Positions 1 to 6,237 of a stretch of DNA of 6,971 bases are shown piece by piece. Within the stretch, counting starts at the first letter, position 1. Every line of letters starts with the position of its first letter. Source of the DNA: Halieaceae bacterium (GTDB lineage Bacteria; Pseudomonadota; Gammaproteobacteria; Pseudomonadales; Halieaceae); NCBI GenBank assembly GCA_002705465.1, contig PAGS01000093.1, positions 1,304 through 8,274 of the forward strand. Reading direction: 5' to 3'. The position numbers were made by a program, and so were the translations under genes. A model generated the notes under the pieces. It ran no database searches. It was given only the letters and a program-made list of their open reading frames with translations, and was not told where the DNA came from.

Positions 1-2574
1 GGCATGAGAGAAATCTACATTCGCGGCTCAGCGACCGAGCAGGGCTCTGTCACCGTATCGTCCGCGCAGGGCTCAGCGCCGGGCGTGGCGCTCTACCTTG
101 ACGAGACACCGGTCTCGTTTGGTGCACGAAACCTCGACGTCTATGCGGCTGACTTAGAGCGCATCGAGGTGCTTTCAGGCCCTCAGGGCACGCTCTTCGG
201 CGCCAGCTCGCAGGCCGGCAACATGCGAATGATCACCAACAAGCCCGTACTCGGCGAAATGCAGGGTCGTGTTGATGTGGGCATGTCGTCGACGCATGGC
301 GGAGACACGAGCAGCAACATTGAAGGCATGATTAATATGCCGATCGGCGACAGCCTGGCCATTCGCGCCGTGGGTTACAGCAACCGTCAGGGCGGCTGGA
401 TCGACAACAGCGCCTCCACCTTCACGCCGTCAGGCCCCGTTATCGATCGTAACTCCATTGGATACGGGCCTTACTTCAGCGGCTTCCCCGATACGGTTGT
501 CAATTCTGCAACCAACGAAGACGTGGTCAAGGACGATTGGAACGAAGCAACCTACAACGGCTACCGAGTTGGCGTGAAGTGGGATATCAACGACAACTGG
601 AGCGCACTGGTTCAGCATTCGTCACAAAAACTTGATGTAGAGGGCTCGTTCTTGGTGGATCCGAGTCTCGGCGAGGACAAATCGGCGAAGTTTCAGCCCG
701 AAAGCAATGTGGATGAGTTCGATCTCACGACACTGACAATTGAAGGCCGCATTGCAGGTTTGGACATTGTTTACGCGGGTGGCTACCTTGATCGCGAGAT
801 CGAATCGCTGATCGACTATACGCACTACAATAACGGTGGCGGATACATCACGTATTACCTGTGTAGCGGCAACATCTACGCAGATCCGGGCCCTACGAAC
901 CAAAATACCTGCTTTGACCCAACGAAAGCGTATCGCGATACCACTACCAACGAGCGTACGACTCACGAGCTACGGATCAGCACCGATCCAGACCGCCGCT
1001 GGAGGGTGATGGCAGGGGTCTACTTCAGCGAGGTTGAAACAACCACCATCGGTGAGTTCCAGTATTACTCAACTGGTGACGCCTTCAGCGACTTCCAGGT
1101 GAACTACTACGGCGCCAATGCGCAGTCGCCTTACCAACTCGCCAACTACACCATTCCTGGCGTAGCGGGCACCAATCAGGTAGGACCCACGGGGCCGCTG
1201 ACGACCTTTTACAACGACTACAACCGAACCGAGGACGAACTCGCGTTCTTCGGGCAGATCGCTTTCGACATTACGGATAACCTGACGGCTACGATTGGCG
1301 CTCGAAAGTATGACCTCGAAACCCAACTCCAAGGCGCCTCAAACTTCTCGTTTGGCTGCCGTTACGGCGGTAATGGCGGTGGTGGCGCGGGCGATGGCTT
1401 TTGTAATAGCCACCGCTTCAGTAACAGCCCAACTGATCGATTCCTAGCCTTGGGTGCCTACAACGCAGGCAACATGACGGACGATCAGTTCCTCGGATTG
1501 CTGAACTATCCCGGCGCAGCTGATACCTATGGTGGCAGTGCTAAAGAAATGTTCCGCGGCGGCGGCAGCAATGCAGCCACACTGCAAGCGATCAAGGATG
1601 GTCGACTAGATATCTCCAGCATCAATGGCAGCGGGGTGACGGAAGAGGATGACACTATCATCCGCGTGTCACTGGATTGGAGAATCAACGACAACATCAT
1701 GGTTTATGGTGTCTACTCTGAAGGGTATCGTCCTGCGGCTCAGAACCGGAATGCGGGTCAGCTTGCGAGCAATCAGTCTGGCATTTACGAGGGTTATGTA
1801 GTGCCGGCGGTCGCGACCACAGACGAGCTGGAAAATATGGAGATCGGTATTAAGTCGGAGCTACTGGACAACCGCCTTCGGTTAAATGCCAGCTTCTATC
1901 AAACCGACATCACGGATCTGCAGGTAGCGCGCTTTGACCCGTCCAACGTGGCGTTCCTGGTATTCCTGGAGAACGTTGGTGATGCTGAAACCCGCGGTAT
2001 GGATCTTGACTTCATGTGGGCAGTCACGGGTCGCCTCACCCTTTCGGGTGCTGCGAGTATCCTCGACACCGAGCTCACTCGGATCAACCAGCAGCTTCAG
2101 GGTGTCAGTGTGCCAGAAGGCTCCGAGCTTCCACTCGCTCCTAGCTTCTCCGGTAACATTCGAGCGCGATACGACTTCGACTTCATGAATGGTAACGCCT
2201 GGGTCAATGCGGCCTTGGTATATCGTGGCGAGACCGTCAGCGGCATCGCGGGTAGTGCGGCCTTCATGAACGATACGCATAACCTTGCCTATGGAAACGA
2301 CCCGGGCATCGATATCCAGAATGAAGGCGGCACCTTTGGTACGGTTGCCACCTCTGATGGTAACGTACCGGCCAACTCGCGTTATGTGAACGACGCAGCG
2401 ACCACCATCAACCTCGGCCTAGGTTACGGCCGTGACAATTGGACCGCTGAATTGTTTGTTACCAACCTCACCTCTGAGGAAGGGTATGTCGTCCAACCAG
2501 CGGGCAAGTTTACGCCTGAGTCGAGCATGATGCGGCCACGCACCATGGGCCTCCGTTTCGGGTACTCCTTCTGA
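1..2574 (+). CDS. TonB-dependent outer-membrane receptor, 5'-truncated by window edge
   Basis: Takes up a specific ligand across the outer membrane using TonB/proton-motive-force energy. The frame is open at base 1, and the ATG at 4 is an internal methionine, not the start: the protein begins inside the plug domain, so signal peptide, TonB box and first plug strands (probably about 100 residues) lie upstream. Numbering from that Met, the plug core has the conserved YLDETPV segment (31-37) and the hallmark IEVLSGPQGTLFGASS (54-69) followed by TNKP. The 22-stranded barrel follows, with typical strand blocks such as YGVYSEGYRP (568-577) and NMEIGIKSEL (611-620). The protein ends RPRTMGLRFGYSF, with the terminal Phe expected of a BAM-assembled barrel. 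Two close Cys pairs sit in predicted outer loops (C287/C303 and C452/C467), the second in a Gly-rich loop. The ligand is not recognisable. It lies upstream of two sulfotransferase genes, separated by a terminator. Family is certain; substrate unknown. Confidence 0.95.
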   Translation, partial: GMREIYIRGSATEQGSVTVSSAQGSAPGVALYLDETPVSFGARNLDVYAADLERIEVLSGPQGTLFGASSQAGNMRMITNKPVLGEMQGRVDVGMSSTHGGDTSSNIEGMINMPIGDSLAIRAVGYSNRQGGWIDNSASTFTPSGPVIDRNSIGYGPYFSGFPDTVVNSATNEDVVKDDWNEATYNGYRVGVKWDINDNWSALVQHSSQKLDVEGSFLVDPSLGEDKSAKFQPESNVDEFDLTTLTIEGRIAGLDIVYAGGYLDREIESLIDYTHYNNGGGYITYYLCSGNIYADPGPTNQNTCFDPTKAYRDTTTNERTTHELRISTDPDRRWRVMAGVYFSEVETTTIGEFQYYSTGDAFSDFQVNYYGANAQSPYQLANYTIPGVAGTNQVGPTGPLTTFYNDYNRTEDELAFFGQIAFDITDNLTATIGARKYDLETQLQGASNFSFGCRYGGNGGGGAGDGFCNSHRFSNSPTDRFLALGAYNAGNMTDDQFLGLLNYPGAADTYGGSAKEMFRGGGSNAATLQAIKDGRLDISSINGSGVTEEDDTIIRVSLDWRINDNIMVYGVYSEGYRPAAQNRNAGQLASNQSGIYEGYVVPAVATTDELENMEIGIKSELLDNRLRLNASFYQTDITDLQVARFDPSNVAFLVFLENVGDAETRGMDLDFMWAVTGRLTLSGAASILDTELTRINQQLQGVSVPEGSELPLAPSFSGNIRARYDFDFMNGNAWVNAALVYRGETVSGIAGSAAFMNDTHNLAYGNDPGIDIQNEGGTFGTVATSDGNVPANSRYVNDAATTINLGLGYGRDNWTAELFVTNLTSEEGYVVQPAGKFTPESSMMRPRTMGLRFGYSF

Positions 2575-2645
2575 AGGAGATATCGCTGACCAGCCAAAAG
2601 GGCGATCATTTGATCGCCCTTTTTTTTGACGAGACTACAATATGA
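2574..2645 (+). other. Possible leader ORF with strong Shine-Dalgarno, crossing the terminator
   Basis: Directly after the receptor stop is AAGGAGA (2574-2580), the best ribosome-binding match in the gap, but no ATG, GTG or TTG follows at usable distance. A CTG at 2586, 5 nt downstream, opens a 19-codon frame running through the whole terminator hairpin and ending at TGA 2643-2645, which overlaps the ATG of the TPR-sulfotransferase (ATGA at 2642-2645). CTG is a rare bacterial start, so translation is doubtful. If it is translated, ribosomes would melt the hairpin and deliver themselves to a gene that lacks its own ribosome-binding site. Chance is the main alternative. Confidence 0.2.
2596..2627 (+). 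terminator. Rho-independent terminator after the receptor gene
   Basis: A near-perfect inverted repeat, AAAAGGGCGATCA at 2596-2608 and TGATCGCCCTTTT at 2611-2623, has only two unpaired bases at its centre (in practice a 4-nt loop after fraying). It runs into eight consecutive T (2620-2627). The G+C-rich core plus T tract is the classic intrinsic terminator form. The A run on the 5' side could also let it work in the opposite direction. It lies 21 nt after the receptor stop codon, and its T tract ends only 14 nt before the ATG of the next gene, so it probably reduces rather than fully separates downstream expression, unless the downstream gene has a promoter inside the receptor gene. Confidence 0.88.
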
Positions 2646-4651
2646 CCACCCTCGCTCCCGCCAATTCACTAGAGGACATCCAACAAAAACTCGCTAATGG
2701 CGCCCTCATCGAGGCGGGTGTCATCATCGAGGATCTCTGGCGTGACTATTCAACGGACCCAAATCTCGGTTACCTCAAAGCTCTGTGCTATCGACTCTCC
2801 AACGAGGCTTCTCTTGCGCTTCGCGTCCTGGATGATCTCAGTCAGAATTACCCAGACATGGCACGCGCACACCAAGAAATTGCGCTCAATTCACTTAGCC
2901 TTAATCGGCCCGACGAAGCGCTGGCCGCAGCGGAGAAGGCGGTGGCGCTGGATGCCTCACTCATCAAAAGCTGGGAGCTTCTTGAACCGCTTCATCGAGC
3001 CTTTGCACCCGAAAAACTATCTGCGACGACGGAACAGATCCGATTCTTGAGATCGCTCCCACCAGAATTGCGGACGGTGATTGGATATCTATCAGCAGGG
3101 AAGCTGCAGGACGCGGAGCGGCTCTGCAAATATTTTTTACGAGACAATAAAACCCACGCAGAGGGTATGCGTCTGCTGGCAGAAATTCTCACAAGAAAAA
3201 ATATATTAGATGAAGCGCAATTCATTTTAGAAACCCTGCATGAATTGGAACCTAAGAATTTACCGGCCGCCATTCAGTTGTTTCACGTGGTCATGCGACG
3301 ACAGCGATTCCACTCTGCGCTCGACATCGCCACGACCCTGAGGGACCTTCATCCCGATGATCGGGATCAAATTAAGAAGGCCTATGCAGCAGCATGCTTT
3401 GCAGTCGGTCGCGTCGAGGAGGCGGGCGCGCTTTACCAGGAACTGCGGCACGATTTTCCCAATGATCACTTAATTCCGATCAGCCAAGGACACATTTTTA
3501 ATGCCGAAGGCAATCGCGAAGCCGCCATCAAAGCCTTCTCTGCGAGTGCAGAGATCAAGGCTGATCACGGCGATGCCTACTGGAGTCTCGCAAATACAAA
3601 GTCCTATCGCTTCAACGATGAACAAATCCAGAGAATGAAAGCGCTAGATCAGACTCAGCATGTTGGGGGGGCAGATCGAATCCAGATCTGCTTTGCGCTG
3701 GGGAAGGCGCTTGAGGATGCTGGCGACTATGACGAGGCTTTTGCCTTTTATTCGCGAGGTAACCAGTTAAAGCTCCCCACTACTCACTTTGACACCCAAC
3801 AACTGGCCAAGCGGATCGATGCGCAAATTGAGGTATGCACGCCAGCTTTGTTTTCCCAAAAAGCGAATACCGGTTTTGGTGCACCCGATCCGATTTTCAT
3901 TGTGGGGTTGCCGCGAGCAGGATCAACGCTGCTAGAACAGATACTCGCTTCACACTCGCAAGTCGATGGCACCATGGAGCTCCACAACATACTTGATCTG
4001 GCGAAGCGGTTGCGTGGACGAGATCAACCAGAGCAAGGTGAGCCACGATATCCGCGAATAGTGAGCGAACTTGAGGATTCTCTTTTCCAGCAGTTTGGCG
4101 AACAGTTTATTGAACAGACGCAGGTGTATCGCTCAAATGCACCTTTCTTCATCGATAAAATGCCAAACAACTTTTTCCATATTGGCCTCATCAAGCTGAT
4201 TTTGCCCAATGCTAAAGTCATCGACGCCAGACGGCACCCCATGGCGTGCTGCTTTAGCGGCTTCAAGCAGCTTTGGGGAGAAGGACAGGAATTTTCTTAC
4301 GGGCTGGAAGAGATCGGCACCTACTATCGGCAATACGTGAAACTGATGAAACATTGGGATGCCGCACTACCAGGCTTTGTGCTGCGAGTGCAGCATGAGG
4401 ATGTGGTGGACAATCTTGAAAGCCAGGTACGCCGACTACTTGATTTTTGCGGCTTACCCTTTGAGTCAGCCTGTCTGGACTTCCACAAGACCGACCGCAC
4501 TGTCCGCACACCCAGCGCGGAGCAGGTCCGGCAGCCTATTTATCGGTCAGGGCTAGATCAGTGGTGCAACTTTGAGCACCACCTGGACCCGCTCAAACGC
4601 GCTCTGGGTGAAGAGCTTCTCGAAGCTTACGACATCGCAGCACCAAAATGA
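2642..4651 (+). CDS. TPR-repeat sulfotransferase (Sulfotransfer_3-type C-terminal domain)
   Basis: Predicted cytoplasmic enzyme transferring sulfate from PAPS to a hydroxyl or tyrosine of an unknown acceptor. Residues about 10-375 are helical TPR-like repeats (clear units near 75-110, 175-235, 245-300 and 345-375), probably a partner or substrate scaffold. The C-terminal domain starts near 416 with FIVGLPRAGSTLLEQILASH, the 5'-phosphosulfate loop (P424-L430). E446 in GTMELHN fits the catalytic acid position, DKMPNN (505-510) is conserved in the family, and RRHPMACCFS gives the 3'-phosphate pair R531 and S539 with the eight-residue spacing seen in tyrosylprotein sulfotransferases. VRTPSAEQVRQPIYRSGLDQW near 621-641 is typical of bacterial TPR-sulfotransferases. 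No signal peptide or membrane helix. The ATG is the first start after an in-frame stop at 2627-2629, but no good Shine-Dalgarno precedes it. A 60-bp A+T-rich patch and a G7 run lie inside. Family sure, acceptor unknown. Confidence 0.95.
   Translation: MTTLAPANSLEDIQQKLANGALIEAGVIIEDLWRDYSTDPNLGYLKALCYRLSNEASLALRVLDDLSQNYPDMARAHQEIALNSLSLNRPDEALAAAEKAVALDASLIKSWELLEPLHRAFAPEKLSATTEQIRFLRSLPPELRTVIGYLSAGKLQDAERLCKYFLRDNKTHAEGMRLLAEILTRKNILDEAQFILETLHELEPKNLPAAIQLFHVVMRRQRFHSALDIATTLRDLHPDDRDQIKKAYAAACFAVGRVEEAGALYQELRHDFPNDHLIPISQGHIFNAEGNREAAIKAFSASAEIKADHGDAYWSLANTKSYRFNDEQIQRMKALDQTQHVGGADRIQICFALGKALEDAGDYDEAFAFYSRGNQLKLPTTHFDTQQLAKRIDAQIEVCTPALFSQKANTGFGAPDPIFIVGLPRAGSTLLEQILASHSQVDGTMELHNILDLAKRLRGRDQPEQGEPRYPRIVSELEDSLFQQFGEQFIEQTQVYRSNAPFFIDKMPNNFFHIGLIKLILPNAKVIDARRHPMACCFSGFKQLWGEGQEFSYGLEEIGTYYRQYVKLMKHWDAALPGFVLRVQHEDVVDNLESQVRRLLDFCGLPFESACLDFHKTDRTVRTPSAEQVRQPIYRSGLDQWCNFEHHLDPLKRALGEELLEAYDIAAPK
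4648..4651 (+). promoter_or_regulatory. ATGA stop/start overlap coupling the two sulfotransferases
   Basis: The TGA of the TPR-sulfotransferase (4649-4651) shares bases with the ATG of the next gene (4648-4650). No Shine-Dalgarno sequence is visible in the 20 bases before this ATG, so the second gene is most likely translated by ribosomes that terminate and restart. This implies one mRNA and linked protein amounts. Confidence 0.85.
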
Positions 4652-5271
4652 TTTTCTCTGGCTCGCGACGGTTTGTGTTTTTTGCAGTACCCAAAACGGG
4701 GACTCACGCCATCAGAGAGGCGATGCGACCCCATTTAAGCGAGAGTGACTGGGAACAACAGTTACGATTCGGGAAACAGCTGTCTCCGTTACCCGAGATC
4801 GCGGCAGTCAATCATGGGCATGTGAGTTATCAACAACTTTGCAGCGTCCTAGGCGTAAAAGTTATCAGCGAGTTTTTCCGCTTCGCCTTTGTGCGACACC
4901 CGTTCGATCGGTTCGTCTCTGTTTGCGCCTTTCTGGCAAGAACCGACCCTAGCTACGAGCAAGATCCAACCGATTGGATGAAGAGAGCGCTGCTGCGCCC
5001 CCAATTCTGTAAGCGAGTGCTGGTCGCGCCTCAGCACACGCTACTCTGCGACGAAACCAGCAACATGGCACTCGATTTCATTGGCCGCTACGAGTCGTTA
5101 CAGGCTGACTTTGACACCGTATGCGACCGTCTCGCCTTGCCTAAAGCCACGCTGCCCCACCGCAACCGCTCGGAGCATGATGAATACCAGAATCTGTTGG
5201 ACGACGAGCTAAAGGACGCGCTTTGGCAACGGTACCAGCAGGACTTCTCGGCCTTTAACTACGCCCCGTAA
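4648..5271 (+). CDS. Small sulfotransferase, Sulfotransfer_2 family
   Basis: A 207-residue single-domain PAPS-dependent sulfotransferase; this family includes carbohydrate sulfotransferases, and many short bacterial members have unknown acceptors. The phosphosulfate loop comes almost at once (FFAVPKTGTHAIREAM, 11-26, with K16, T17, G18, T19). H58 in NHGHVSYQQL follows the family pattern, and FVRHPFDRFVS (81-91) supplies the 3'-phosphate residues R83 and S91. DFIGRYESLQADF (143-155) and the C-terminal LPHRNRS...DFSAFNY block are also family-typical. There is no signal peptide or Golgi-like membrane anchor, so it acts in the cytoplasm. It belongs to a different family from its upstream partner rather than being a duplicate, and is translationally coupled to it. 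Its last 17 bp overlap the end of the opposite-strand hydroxylase gene. Length is near the short end for the family but all core motifs are present. Sulfotransferase assignment is strong; acceptor unknown. Confidence 0.92.
   Translation: MIFSGSRRFVFFAVPKTGTHAIREAMRPHLSESDWEQQLRFGKQLSPLPEIAAVNHGHVSYQQLCSVLGVKVISEFFRFAFVRHPFDRFVSVCAFLARTDPSYEQDPTDWMKRALLRPQFCKRVLVAPQHTLLCDETSNMALDFIGRYESLQADFDTVCDRLALPKATLPHRNRSEHDEYQNLLDDELKDALWQRYQQDFSAFNYAP
5255..5271. other. Tail-to-tail 17-bp overlap of convergent genes
   Basis: The plus-strand sulfotransferase ends with TAA at 5269-5271, and the minus-strand hydroxylase ends with TAA at 5257-5255, so their 3' coding ends overlap. No hairpin followed by a T tract is visible on either strand in the surrounding 100 bp, so each transcript probably runs into the other gene unless stopped by Rho. 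Confidence 0.85.
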
Positions 5272-6226
5272 CAAACTCTGAAGCGCGGCTGGGTTTCAGC
5301 GCGGCGGCAAGCAATCGCTGGTTGATGATCGGGTTAATACCCACTTTGTTTGACTGCGTAACCAATACCCTGGGATCTGGTTTTAACGCAGCCTGAGCTT
5401 TTTGCAGCAGTTTCTGATATCCCTCAATGCCCTCGGCCATAAACCCATATAGTGACCAATGATTGCGCCAATCATGCACTAGATCGAACAGCAGATCGTG
5501 GTAGTACTCCAATACGGCTTGATCGTTATCCGGGTTGGCTGAGCAATCTACCATCAGCTCCGTCACGATTGCCGACATCTCGCCGGGCGCCATGACAGGT
5601 GCGGCAGGAAACCGCTCCGTCATCAAGGTGGGGTTCAGGTTTTCATTAAAAGTCACTCGCTTGGGCTCGCTTATGTCGGCATCTCGCTGCACGCTGCGGA
5701 CCATCCGCCAGAAACGAGCCGAGCCGGCGATATCAATGACCAAATGGATTCGATCTAAGGAACTACCATTGACGACCCGGTGACGACGCCACGAGTCAAA
5801 CAGCCAAGCCTCTCCTGCGGCCATGTGTACTTCATCCTGACCACAAAAAAAGCGCACTGACGGTTCGGTGATGACCGGCACATGTATTCTTACCCGGCTG
5901 TACCAGTGGTAGTTGAAATCAACGTGTTCCTGCACCTCAGCGCCAGGGGCCAGACGCATCAGACGACTTCGCGCTACGACCTCCCCAAAACTGCTCACCA
6001 CTTGCATCAAGTAGGGGGAATCTTTGAGCACTTGAGTCGCCGCCATCTGACCGTCAAAGCCATCTTTGGGTTCACCATTGATGGCGATCAGAGGCACTGC
6101 CGTATTGCCGGGCAAGCCTGAGGGATGCGGCAGCCACTCCCCTGCTAATACTCGCTCAACCTCACCAGCTAATACCGCCGAGTCAAAAACAAACGGTAAC
6201 TTCAGGAATGGCCGTTCGAGTTCCAC
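5255..6226 (-). CDS. Aspartyl/asparaginyl beta-hydroxylase-family 2OG/Fe(II) dioxygenase with extra C-terminal region
   Basis: A 323-residue protein. Residues about 60-170 form the double-stranded beta-helix of the aspartyl/asparaginyl beta-hydroxylase family (Asp_Arg_Hydrox), which uses Fe(II), O2 and 2-oxoglutarate to hydroxylate its substrate. Visible landmarks: LAPGAEVQEHVDF with H101 and D103, RVRIHVPV (111-118), GEAWLFDSWRRHRVVN with the distal iron ligand H149, and DRIHLVID with R159, ten residues after H149, matching the 2-oxoglutarate-binding Arg. Residues about 190-323 form a mostly helical extension with Trp- and Tyr-rich stretches that I cannot assign. No signal peptide, so cytoplasmic. 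The start is GTG (6226-6224), chosen because an AGGCGA site lies 5 nt upstream and an in-frame stop lies 9 nt upstream. It is second in a minus-strand operon after mmsB and converges on the sulfotransferases. The true substrate (protein, peptide or small molecule) is unknown; bacterial members are mostly uncharacterised. Confidence 0.88.
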   Translation of the reverse strand: MELERPFLKLPFVFDSAVLAGEVERVLAGEWLPHPSGLPGNTAVPLIAINGEPKDGFDGQMAATQVLKDSPYLMQVVSSFGEVVARSRLMRLAPGAEVQEHVDFNYHWYSRVRIHVPVITEPSVRFFCGQDEVHMAAGEAWLFDSWRRHRVVNGSSLDRIHLVIDIAGSARFWRMVRSVQRDADISEPKRVTFNENLNPTLMTERFPAAPVMAPGEMSAIVTELMVDCSANPDNDQAVLEYYHDLLFDLVHDWRNHWSLYGFMAEGIEGYQKLLQKAQAALKPDPRVLVTQSNKVGINPIINQRLLAAALKPSRASEFVTGRS

Positions 6227-6231
6227 GCTGA

Positions 6232-6237
6232 TCGCCT
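6232..6237 (-). promoter_or_regulatory. Ribosome-binding site of the hydroxylase gene, overlapping the mmsB stop
   Basis: On the minus strand AGGCGA, one mismatch from AGGAGA, lies 5 nt before the GTG start and shares two bases with the TAG stop of mmsB (6238-6236). The position supports the GTG start and suggests that translation of the hydroxylase is linked to ribosomes finishing mmsB. Confidence 0.6.

Noticed and set aside
4..6. ATG at 4 as the start of the receptor gene
   Set aside because: The protein from here lacks signal peptide, TonB box and the first plug strands, and the frame is open to base 1, so the gene begins upstream of the window.
1882..2280. Long minus-strand and alternate-frame ORFs inside the receptor gene
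   Set aside because: They lie opposite or within a confident receptor frame, resemble no protein family, and are expected by chance at this base composition.
2625..2641. TTGACG (2625-2630) and TACAAT (2636-2641) look like -35 and -10 promoter boxes
   Set aside because: The spacer is only 5 nt instead of 16-18, and the -10-like box touches the ATG, so it cannot drive the gene from a normal start site.
5282..5306. Small hairpin GCTG-GGTTT-CAGC with flanking GCGC near the convergent gene ends
   Set aside because: The stem is four pairs plus a bulge with no T tract, and it lies within the hydroxylase coding region, so a terminator is not supported.
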